DNA from: Aulosira sp. FACHB-615 | GTDB lineage: Bacteria > Cyanobacteriota > Cyanobacteriia > Cyanobacteriales > Nostocaceae | NCBI RefSeq assembly: GCF_014698045.1 | Contig: NZ_JACJSE010000004.1 | Coordinates: 310,001 to 374,000, forward strand | Length of the DNA stretch: 64,000 bases | Reading direction: 5' to 3' | Part shown: positions 1 through 6,575 of the stretch, piece by piece | Layout of the letters: each line of letters opens with the position of its first letter | How positions within the stretch are numbered: the stretch's first letter is position 1 | Notes under the pieces: generated by a model | Database searches by the model: none | What the model was told of the DNA's origin: nothing | What the model saw: only the letters and a program-made list of their open reading frames with translations | Translations under genes and position numbers: made by a program

Positions 1-1016
1 GTGTTCACTTCAACGGCTTGAGTGATTTAACTTTTGAAGTGTACTGCGATCGCCGCCAATTACATTGGTTTAAAAGGTTCTTAGAAGACCAACAGACGAA
101 ACGCCAAAGCAGACATCAACATTCTAGCGGTTTGTTCACTCTCAGAAATGGTCGTTTAGCTTGGCAAGAAGGTGAAGGTAAAGGTGAACCTTGGCAAATT
201 AACCGATTGACCCTTTATTGCTGTGTAGACAATCGCCTGTGGAGTGCTGAAGGAACAGAACAAGTTCGCCAAGAGAAAGCACACGAGATTACCAAATTCA
301 TCACCAAGATGAAAGAAAAGACAGACCTGAGTATTACTCAGCAAGCTTTTATTCAGCGTAAACAATCTACACTAACTCGCATAAATAATTCCTTCGAGCG
401 TCCTAGTAAACCCCTGTACCAAGGTCAATCACACATATTGGTTGGAGTAAGCTTGGGGTTAGAAAAACCTGCAACTATAGCCGTAGTCGATGCGATCGCA
501 AACAAAGTTTTGGCTTACCATAGCATCAGGCAATTACTAGGGGACAATTATGACTTGCTAAATCGTCAGCGACGACAACAGCGATCGCTATCCCATGAAC
601 GCCATAAAGCACAAAAAAGTTTTTCTCCTAATCAGTTCGGGACATCTGAGTTAGGGCAGTATGTGGACAGATTGTTGGCTAAAGAAATTGTAGCGATCGC
701 GCAAACTTACAAAGCTGGCAGTATTGTCTTGCCTAAGTTAGGTGATATGCGAGAGATTATCCAATGTGAAATTCAAGCTCTAGCTGAAACAAAATGTCCT
801 GGCTCCGTAGAAATCCAGCAAAAATACGCCAAACAATATCGAGTCAATGTCCATTCATGGAGCTATGGCAGATTAATTCAGAGTATTCAGAGTAAAGCTG
901 CTCAGACAGGAATTGTGGTTGAGGAAGGTCAACAACCTGTTCGTGGCAGCCCCCAGGATAAAGCAAAAGAATTAGCCCTCTGTGCTTATAATCTCCGCCT
1001 AGCTAGGCGAAGTTGA
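1..1016 (+). CDS. cas12k: Cas12k (C2c5), C-terminal part, cut by the window edge
   Basis: This is the RNA-guided target-recognition protein of a type V-K CRISPR-associated transposon. It binds DNA with a tracrRNA/crRNA but does not cut, and it recruits the Tn7-like transposition proteins. The frame is open to the left edge, and about 337 of the usual ~640 residues are present. The RuvC core is recognisable but dead: GVSLGLEKP stands where an active RuvC has G-x-D, IVLPKL where the catalytic Glu should be, and the last block reads DKAKELALCAYNL without the usual Asp. This degeneracy is typical of Cas12k. The tracrRNA region, CRISPR array and transposon end follow on the same strand. The internal TTG at position 18 is not a real start. 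The family call is secure; tnsB, tnsC and tniQ lie outside the window. Confidence 0.95.
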   Translation, partial: VHFNGLSDLTFEVYCDRRQLHWFKRFLEDQQTKRQSRHQHSSGLFTLRNGRLAWQEGEGKGEPWQINRLTLYCCVDNRLWSAEGTEQVRQEKAHEITKFITKMKEKTDLSITQQAFIQRKQSTLTRINNSFERPSKPLYQGQSHILVGVSLGLEKPATIAVVDAIANKVLAYHSIRQLLGDNYDLLNRQRRQQRSLSHERHKAQKSFSPNQFGTSELGQYVDRLLAKEIVAIAQTYKAGSIVLPKLGDMREIIQCEIQALAETKCPGSVEIQQKYAKQYRVNVHSWSYGRLIQSIQSKAAQTGIVVEEGQQPVRGSPQDKAKELALCAYNLRLARRS

Positions 1017-1040
1017 CAAATATCTGAACCTTGACAATAA

Positions 1041-1270
1041 AATAATCAATAGCGCCGCAGTTCATGCTGCTTGCAGCCTCTAAACTGTGTTAAATGAGGG
1101 TTAGTTTGACTGTAGCAATACAGTCTTGCTTTCTGACCCTGGTAGCTGCTCACCCTGATGCTGCTATCTTCGGATAGGATAGGTGCGCTCCCAGCAATAA
1201 GGGCGCGGATGTACTGCTGTAGTGGCTACCCAATCACCCCCGATCAAGGGGGAACCCTCCCCAATTCTTT
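1041..1270 (+). ncRNA. tracrRNA of the V-K CAST (approximate ends)
   Basis: The stretch between cas12k and the array has no convincing ORF. It resembles the tracrRNA of characterised V-K systems as I remember it: it opens with AGCGCCGCAG, carries several hairpins (for example ACTGTAGCAATACAGT and CTATCTTCGGATAG) and has a GGGCGC...GCGCTCCC region. It ends with a CCCCCGATCAAGGGGG stem followed by an anti-repeat-like AACCCTCCCC that can pair with the GGGTGGGTT part of the CRISPR repeat. Cas12k needs this RNA to use crRNA. The ends are estimated, since no promoter or processing site can be read directly. Confidence 0.85.
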
Positions 1271-1462
1271 ATTTGAAGGGCTTTGAATTAGGGCAAAATT
1301 TTGAAGAGTTCCGCGCAAGTTCCAAATTGCTTGTCCAGTCTGAATTTCATCGTTTTTTCCCAGAACATGATTTTTGAGACTGAGGCTCAAATAGAAAATT
1401 GGGAAACATCCGCGCTAGAGGCATCTGGAAACTTTGCCCTACAATGTTTTGGAGCTAGGTTG

Positions 1463-2157
1463 GTGACAACAACCCTTCTAGTACAGGGTGGGTTGAAAGG
1501 CTCATACACTAAAGACTTTTGCTGCTGTGAAAACTTGGGTGTGACAACAACCCTTCTAGTACAGGGTGGGTTGAAAGTTAAAATTCTTTTCAATATCCTT
1601 AGCAGCAGCGATGTGACAACAACCCTTCTAGTACAGGGTGGGTTGAAAGTCCGTGGATGGCGATCGCCTAGCTGTAGATGAAGAGTGACAACAACCCTTC
1701 TAGTACAGGGTGGGTTGAAAGTTTTTTGACCCTACCCATAGAATTACCCATGTTGCCGATAGTGACAACAACCCTTCTAGTACAGGGTGGGTTGAAAGTG
1801 TAAGTAAGTGCGAGATTCCTGGATGGGATATTGTGTGACAACAACCCTTCTAGTACAGGGTGGGTTGAAAGGGTAGAGGCGAATATTTTGTACTTTGATA
1901 AATACGTGACAACAACCCTTCTAGTACAGGGTGGGTTGAAAGGTATTCGACATTGTAGACTGGCCTAGCAATTGGCGTGACAACAACCCTTCTAGTACAG
2001 GGTGGGTTGAAAGTAGAAAAAAGCCAGTAATTATTGAAGCTATGCAATTGTGACAACAACCCTTCTAGTACAGGGTGGGTTGAAAGAGAGTATCAGGTAA
2101 TTCAACCAGAAGATACTCCTGTGACAACAACCCTTCTAGTACAAGGTGGGTTGAAAG
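1463..2157 (+). CRISPR. V-K CRISPR array, 10 repeats of 37 nt
   Basis: Ten 37-nt repeats begin at 1463, 1541, 1613, 1685, 1762, 1835, 1906, 1977, 2050 and 2121. Each starts GTGACAACAACCC and ends GGGTGGGTTGAAAG, the 3' end typical of V-K systems. Nine repeats look identical; the tenth has one change (ACAAGG for ACAGGG), as expected at the leader-distal end. Spacers are 34-41 nt. No cas1 or cas2 is visible. The array lies directly downstream of the tracrRNA on the same strand. ORFs crossing this region are repeat artefacts. Confidence 0.98.
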
Positions 2158-2195
2158 CGATAATCGTATTCTCTCCCATACATCACAGTGGTCAA

Positions 2196-2232
2196 GAGAC
2201 AATAACTCTAATAGCACAGGATAGGTTAAAAG
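2196..2232 (+). repeat. Decayed 11th CRISPR repeat
   Basis: A 37-nt segment aligns end to end with the array repeat but has about ten substitutions (it starts GAGACAATAACTC and ends GGTTAAAAG). It follows a 38-nt spacer after repeat 10. Decay at the distal end of the array is normal. Whether it is still processed cannot be told. Confidence 0.85.
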
Positions 2233-2261
2233 ATTGACTTGTAATTGAGAGATTGCCAATT

Positions 2262-2296
2262 TAAATCGAGGGTTGAAAGATAGGAGTTCGATTCTC
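2262..2296 (+). other. Delocalised homing guide against tRNA-Leu
   Basis: A short repeat remnant (GGGTTGAAAG, ending at 2279) is followed by ATAGGAGTTCGATTCTC (2280-2296). The same 17 bases lie in the tRNA-Leu gene (2539-2555, minus strand). In the tRNA they are preceded by GGTC, a legal V-K PAM of the GTN type. V-K transposons are known to keep such a separate, partly matched guide for homing to a chromosomal site. The repeat part is strongly divergent upstream of its last ~10 bases. Confidence 0.93.
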
Positions 2297-2385
2297 TTAC
2301 TATATATTTTTTTGCAAAATCAAGTTTACAAAGCTTATTTGAGCAGTTACTTTAAGAAGTATGCTAATGAAAAGCATATTAAGGC

Positions 2386-2497
2386 TGACAATAATTTGTC
2401 ACTAGTTCCCTACAACCGGGATTGAGCCTAAGAAGACAAGAATTTGTCACCAACGACAATAATGTGTCACCGATGACAAATAATAAGTCACTGTACA
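2386..2497. mobile_element. CAST transposon end with TnsB-site-like repeats
   Basis: Four copies of a GACAA-TAAT-TGTCAC type motif lie at 2386-2402, 2435-2450, 2455-2470 and 2475-2491, as expected for an array of TnsB-binding sites. The outer boundary is the palindrome TGTACA at 2492-2497. The next five bases (TTTGC, 2498-2502) would be one copy of a 5-bp target duplication, which cannot be confirmed because the other end is outside the window. The end lies about 59 bp from the PAM in the tRNA gene, close to the 60-66 bp known for V-K elements. Confidence 0.9.
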
Positions 2498-2529
2498 TTT
2501 GCTAAAGGTAACAAAATAGTTTTAATAAT

Positions 2530-2612
2530 GGGCAGGAGGAGAATCGAACTCCTATGACCGCAAGGTCGCCACATTTTGAGTGTGGTGCGTCTACCAGTTT
2601 CGCCACCCGCCC
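2530..2612 (-). tRNA. tRNA-Leu (anticodon CAA)
   Basis: An 83-nt class II tRNA starts GGGCGGGTGGCGAAA and has a CCACA/TGTGG anticodon stem around the loop CTCAAAA (anticodon CAA). It has a long variable arm, the T-loop GTTCGATTC and an acceptor end CCTGCCC that pairs with GGGCGGG. CCA is not encoded. It is the attachment target of the CAST: the element inserted just beyond its 3' end and the tRNA itself is intact. Confidence 0.98.
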
Positions 2613-2672
2613 TTGGGTGCAACTTTCCTAATATAGCATATCCATCAACTTCTCTGCAAGTAATTTTGCGGG

Positions 2673-3773
2673 TTAGTGTTTGAAAGTGACTAAACTAGGG
2701 TCAATATCTTGTATGGATGTGCAGCCACTCAGAGCCATCGCTACACTTAATTCATCTTGTAGCAGGGAGATGATATGGGATACGCCAACTTGTCCTGCGA
2801 CAGCTAATCCCCAGAGTACGGGGCGACCGATTAGAACAGCTTTTGCGCCTAAAGCCAAGGCTTTGAGGATGTCTGTACCACGACGAATCCCGCCATCTAC
2901 TAGCACTTCGGCTTGATTATCTACAGCAGCAACTATTTCAGCCAGTGCATCTAAAGAGGCGATCGCACCATCGAGTTGTCTGCCACCATGATTAGAAACT
3001 ACAATTGCTTTGGCTCCATGCTCAACTGCTCGCATCGCATCATCAGCGCGTAAAATACCTTTGAGTACCAAAGGTAGTGGCGATAAGGACTGCAACCATT
3101 CCAAGTCATGCCAGGTTACAGCCGGGTTTAATTGCTGGGCAAAATAAGTAAACAATCCAGATTCTGCTGATTCTTGGGGAATATTCAACCCGGAAATATT
3201 GGTAATATTCGCCAATTGCAATCCAGGGGGTAAGCTAAAGGTGTTCCGCACATCTCGCTCTCGTCGTCCCAAAATTGGCGCATCCACAGTTACACACAGG
3301 GCTTGATAACCTGCGGCGTAAGCTCTTTCTACTAAATTCCGCGTTAAGGCTCGGTCTTTATGGATATACAGTTGGAACCATTGCAAGGCATTATGTTTGT
3401 AACCTACCGCCGCCACTTCTTCTAAGCTTTTGGTAGCCATTGTACTCAAGACCATACCCACACCTGCGGTAGCTGCGGCTAAGGTTGTGGCTAGTTCTCC
3501 CTGGGGATGGGCTAGACACTGAAACGCCATCGGTGCAATTAATATGGGTAGTTGTAAAGGCTTTCCTAAAATAGCGGTGCTTAAATTGCGATCGCTCACA
3601 TCTACCAACATCCGAGGACGCAATTTTATGCGTTCAAAAGCAGTGCGGTTATCTCGTAGTGTAATTTCATCCCAAGCACCACTACTGTAATAATCAAAAG
3701 CCATCTGCGAGAGATGCTGTTTGGCTAACTGTTCATATTCCCAGAGGTTAATGGGTAAAGAGACATCTGTCAT
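2673..3773 (-). CDS. FMN-dependent alpha-hydroxy-acid oxidase (L-lactate / glycolate oxidase type)
   Basis: This 366-residue protein has the full length of the (S)-2-hydroxy-acid oxidase family, which uses FMN to oxidise L-lactate or glycolate to the keto acid with O2 as acceptor. Visible hallmarks are LPILIAPMAFQ near residue 75, the substrate/FMN Lys in VLKGIL, the catalytic block VSNHGGRQLDGA with its active-site His and Arg, and the FMN phosphate site VDGGIRRGTDILKALALGA followed by IGRP. The Nostoc homologue is known to act mainly as an L-lactate oxidase that scavenges O2 in N2-fixing cells; that preference is transferred here, not seen. No signal peptide. It stands alone next to the tRNA gene. 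Confidence 0.9.
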   Translation of the reverse strand: MTDVSLPINLWEYEQLAKQHLSQMAFDYYSSGAWDEITLRDNRTAFERIKLRPRMLVDVSDRNLSTAILGKPLQLPILIAPMAFQCLAHPQGELATTLAAATAGVGMVLSTMATKSLEEVAAVGYKHNALQWFQLYIHKDRALTRNLVERAYAAGYQALCVTVDAPILGRRERDVRNTFSLPPGLQLANITNISGLNIPQESAESGLFTYFAQQLNPAVTWHDLEWLQSLSPLPLVLKGILRADDAMRAVEHGAKAIVVSNHGGRQLDGAIASLDALAEIVAAVDNQAEVLVDGGIRRGTDILKALALGAKAVLIGRPVLWGLAVAGQVGVSHIISLLQDELSVAMALSGCTSIQDIDPSLVTFKH

Positions 3774-4075
3774 GATGACGAAAAATCAAAGGTTTGGGAG
3801 AGGATTGTTTGAAAAGGGTGTAAGGGTGTGAGGGTGTTTGAGAACGGTGTGAGGGTGTACTTCTCTGCGAGACGCTCCGCGAACGGCTGCGCTCAGTAAC
3901 CGGGGGGTTTAGGTGAGCAAAACCCATACACTCCTATACCCAGTCTCAACAGACAATCTTTGTAAACCCAACCCATACACCCATACACCCAGCCTCAACA
4001 GACAATCTTGGTGCGCCTTACCCATCCCTACACCCATTCTTGACAGACCAACTTTGTATGTAAGTCCTGAATTAA
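3774..4075. other. Intergenic low-complexity region
   Basis: No gene is supported. The stretch is filled with G+T-rich runs of the GTGTAAGGGTGTGAGGG type and their complements (CCCATACACCC). It also has a GAGACGCTCCGCGAACG-type fragment common between genes of this group, and at about 4042-4070 an inverted copy of the dispersed AGGACTTACGCACAAAG repeat. Confidence 0.7.
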
Positions 4076-4381
4076 TTACTTCCCACCGTAGAAAAAGGCG
4101 ATTTCTTTTTCCTTTAAGGGCGCAAAACCAGCATCGATGAGTTTTTGGTCAAGTTCTGGTTGGGGGATATGTTTTGCACCGATTCGCACAATCCGCGATC
4201 GCATGGTATTAGAAACGCCACTACGCTGTCTATTTGCTTCTAAGGCCATGACTTGATGATAAAGGTCTAGCTTGGCACTAGGAATGGGACTTCCATCAAA
4301 ATCTATCCCTTTAGCGATCGCTTCATCAATCGCATCTGCACCCTTGGTTGTGGAATTTACTTGATTAGTTTCAGCAGTCAT
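4076..4381 (-). CDS. Conserved small cyanobacterial protein (possibly DUF4090)
   Basis: A 101-residue soluble protein of unknown function. The C-terminal two thirds (SGVSNTMRSRIVRIGAKHI, then LDQKLIDAGFAPLKEKEIAF) looks like a strongly conserved cyanobacterial family that I believe is DUF4090; that name is from memory. It is rich in charged residues and has no signal peptide or membrane segment. Its first ~45 codons and 44 bp of upstream DNA are repeated as a degraded copy at 5845-6022, with two accessory genes in between. The module has therefore separated this gene from whatever lay upstream of it originally. Confidence 0.75.
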   Translation of the reverse strand: MTAETNQVNSTTKGADAIDEAIAKGIDFDGSPIPSAKLDLYHQVMALEANRQRSGVSNTMRSRIVRIGAKHIPQPELDQKLIDAGFAPLKEKEIAFFYGGK

Positions 4382-4509
4382 GGCTATTTGCTCTTTCTTT
4401 GCTCTGGGTAGATTTTACCAGGACTGATGCACAAAGATTATCTGTTGAGGCTGGGGGTGGGGAGTGTGGGAGGTGTGGGGAGTGTGGGGGGTGTGGGAGG
4501 TTTGGGAAT

Positions 4510-4881
4510 TTAGTCAAGTAACCAATCATCTGCATGGGTAATCATCTTGACTAACCCACTAAGGACTTGATTGTAAGGAGCGTAGAGTTCTCTTCCTTGT
4601 TCAACGGTAAGATATTGACATTTCACAGCAAACTTTAACCAAACTTGAATTTCTGCTGCCTCTGCTTCACAATCATTGAGTTTAGCGACAAAAGCGGCTT
4701 TATATCGCCGGTTTCTCCAAGCCTCTGCCATATTTGCACAGACAGAGCGAGAGGAGCGACGAATTTGGTCAGTATGATGAAGAAGTTTTTTCTCATGATT
4801 CCATATTCTCACAGTGAGACAATAAAAATGAGATCGCCCTTCTTTGGTAAAGTACAACAAGCGATCGCCCATGCTCACCAA
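4510..4881 (-). CDS. Four-helix-bundle protein (23S rRNA IVP family)
   Basis: This 123-residue all-helical protein matches the bacterial four-helix-bundle family first found in 23S rRNA intervening sequences. The signature TDQIRRSSRSVCANMAEAWR is at about residues 36-55 and is followed by the usual RYKAAFVAKLNDCEAEAAE helix. The role of free-standing members is not established; they are common in accessory DNA and sometimes sit near retroelements, but no reverse transcriptase is present here. It lies 30 bp downstream of the Rpn-type gene on the same strand, so the two may be cotranscribed. The start is uncertain: MVSMGD offers two ATGs. Confidence 0.85.
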   Translation of the reverse strand: MVSMGDRLLYFTKEGRSHFYCLTVRIWNHEKKLLHHTDQIRRSSRSVCANMAEAWRNRRYKAAFVAKLNDCEAEAAEIQVWLKFAVKCQYLTVEQGRELYAPYNQVLSGLVKMITHADDWLLD

Positions 4882-4911
4882 ACAGTAAAATTACTCTCAA
4901 ATTTTGTACAT

Positions 4912-5823
4912 TTAATTAATTCGCGCCCGTAACCAAGCCTGTAAATCAGCTACGCCTGTAAAATCGAGCCATGCTTCACCCAAATCTTCCAACATTTGCA
5001 ATGGCAAACCCGCAACCATAGAACGCGTCTCTTGGGTAAGTTCTCCAAACCGCTTGGTTAATTGTCTGATAATAATATTCGCTGTCGCTTCTCGTGTTTG
5101 TTCTCGTCCTTCCTCTCGTCCTTCCTCTCGTCCTTCCTCTCGTCCTTGCTCTCGTGCTTCTTCTTGAACTTCTTCTTTAATTTCCTGATAAACTCTCGTT
5201 TTCTTCAGTGTGATGTCTAACATTGACTCCACCTCTCTTAGACTCAGTTGCTCAAACCGATATGTCATGATTGTCGTGATGATTTCAATTATGGCACGAC
5301 TTGTTAATGAAGAAGCTTCTTGACGACTTCTTGCTAATAAATACCTAGCTTCTGTGGGGGCTTGTTCTTCTTCTAGGGTAGTTAATACCATTACCGCTAC
5401 CCACAAAGGTAAAGAACGAATTTCTCCCAACTCATCCAAATATACTCGATGTACTTGGTTGCCGTTGAGTAATGTTCTGTGAGGATGAGTATCACTCTGT
5501 TCAATACTACGTGATGGATAAATTATCACTGCTTGCCAATCACTAAATCTGTCACGGTTGCGGTAAAAATACAGCGAAGATTCTGCAAATACTCTTTCAT
5601 AAAGCTTTTCATCTTTTTGAAACTGCACCTCACAGAAATAGACAATACCCGGACTGGCATTTTCTGGTGGTAAGAATACTCCATCAATTTCAAACTTAGG
5701 TTCTTTGACAGCTACTGAGTCAAATTTATATTCACCTGCATTTGCTGGAGGATTTGTTAAGAGTTCAAATAATAAAGTAGGAGATTGTTGGAATAATTTG
5801 TAAAAAATCGAATCTCGGCGCAT
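4912..5823 (-). CDS. Rpn-family PD-(D/E)XK nuclease / transposase-like protein
   Basis: A 303-residue protein of the Rpn/YhgA-like group, typical of cyanobacteria. The start MRRDSIFYKLFQQSPTLLFE is the family signature. The nuclease core shows the D in FEIDGVFLPP and the E/Q pair in IVYFCEVQFQKDE, a PD-(D/E)XK arrangement in which Gln replaces the usual Lys. A linker of EEGRE-type repeats encoded by near-identical 12-bp units (about 5103-5150) joins it to a C-terminal helical DUF4351-like region ending LQAWLRARIN. Rpn proteins are DNA nucleases linked to recombination. The gene stands at the upstream end of the module between the two copies of the small 101-residue gene. Confidence 0.85.
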   Translation of the reverse strand: MRRDSIFYKLFQQSPTLLFELLTNPPANAGEYKFDSVAVKEPKFEIDGVFLPPENASPGIVYFCEVQFQKDEKLYERVFAESSLYFYRNRDRFSDWQAVIIYPSRSIEQSDTHPHRTLLNGNQVHRVYLDELGEIRSLPLWVAVMVLTTLEEEQAPTEARYLLARSRQEASSLTSRAIIEIITTIMTYRFEQLSLREVESMLDITLKKTRVYQEIKEEVQEEAREQGREEGREEGREEGREQTREATANIIIRQLTKRFGELTQETRSMVAGLPLQMLEDLGEAWLDFTGVADLQAWLRARIN

Positions 5824-5844
5824 GAAGGGTTGCTGTGGGAATAT

Positions 5845-6022
5845 ATGACTTGATGATAAAGGTCTAGCTTGGCACTAGGAATGGGCGTTCCATCAAAATC
5901 TATCCCTTTAGCGATCGCTTGGTCAATGGCATCTGCACCTGTAGTTGGGGAATTTGCTTGATTAGTTTCAGCAGTTATGGCTATTTGCTCTTTCTTTGCT
6001 CTGGGTAGATTTTACCAGGACT
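5845..6022 (-). pseudogene. Degraded 5' copy of the 101-residue gene
   Basis: These 178 bp align without gaps to 4248-4425, covering the upstream sequence, start region and first ~45 codons of the gene at 4076-4381, with about one base in ten changed. The start codon has become ATA (the plus strand reads GTTATGG where the intact gene has GTCATGG), and the 3' half is missing. The similarity stops sharply at an internal ATG on one side and at CAGGACT on the other. The copy cannot be expressed as the original protein. Confidence 0.85.
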
Positions 6023-6088
6023 AGACCCTTGGCATTTTGAGAAATTTTGGATTAACCTCGAACCATCGGTATAGGAATAGGTGAGGCT

Positions 6089-6460
6089 ATGTCTGAGGCT
6101 CACATCTCTCAAAACAACGATCGCACCCTCGAAAAAGCACTAACTAACAGGATTATTGATGACTATTTTGATAATTCCGAAAGTTGGCTGAGAGCGATTT
6201 TGCGTATGTGTATATTCTCTTTAGCTCACTTGAACAAAAAACCAGTATTTATTGTGGAATGCCCCAATCAAGCTGTAGCTAAACGTTTAAGTCGCAAAAC
6301 ATATCCATTCCGGGGGCTAGTATACTATTTAACCGATAATTTATACAGTGGCGATCGCACTTTGTTTTGTTATCAGGATACCAAGGACGGTACTTGGCAT
6401 TGTTTTGATACTAGTACCAATTCCTGGAGAAATTTGCATAACTTGCGATCGCGCAATTGA
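6089..6460 (+). CDS. Conserved hypothetical protein, 123 aa
   Basis: No family is recognised with confidence. It is a soluble protein with a hydrophobic core segment (AILRMCIFSLAHL), a basic PNQAVAKRLSRKTYPFRG stretch and a C-terminal part rich in Trp, Tyr and Thr (DTKDGTWHCFDTSTNSW). There is no signal peptide. The composition, the HIP1 sites inside it and a plausible ATG start favour a real cyanobacterial gene. It ends shortly before a CTTGTCTAC tandem repeat. Confidence 0.65.
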   Translation: MSEAHISQNNDRTLEKALTNRIIDDYFDNSESWLRAILRMCIFSLAHLNKKPVFIVECPNQAVAKRLSRKTYPFRGLVYYLTDNLYSGDRTLFCYQDTKDGTWHCFDTSTNSWRNLHNLRSRN

Positions 6461-6472
6461 AGTCTGAAGTCT

Positions 6473-6511
6473 TCTACCTTGTCTACCTTGTCTACCTTGT
6501 CTACCTTGTCC
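6473..6511. repeat. Short tandem repeat, TCTACCTTG units
   Basis: Four units of about 9 bp (TCTACCTTG) lie between the 123-residue gene and ppc. The same motif recurs inside the membrane-protein gene at 36960-37050 and, inverted, at 52974-53014. Confidence 0.9.
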
Positions 6512-6575
6512 CCTTTCCCTAGTCAATGGTCACTAGAGAACGAATGACCATTGACAAAGGACTCGAAGCAGCAGA

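Noticed and set aside
1301..1681. 126-codon frame across the CRISPR array
   Set aside because: It reads through repeats and spacers (repeating TTTLLVQGGLK) and is a product of the array.
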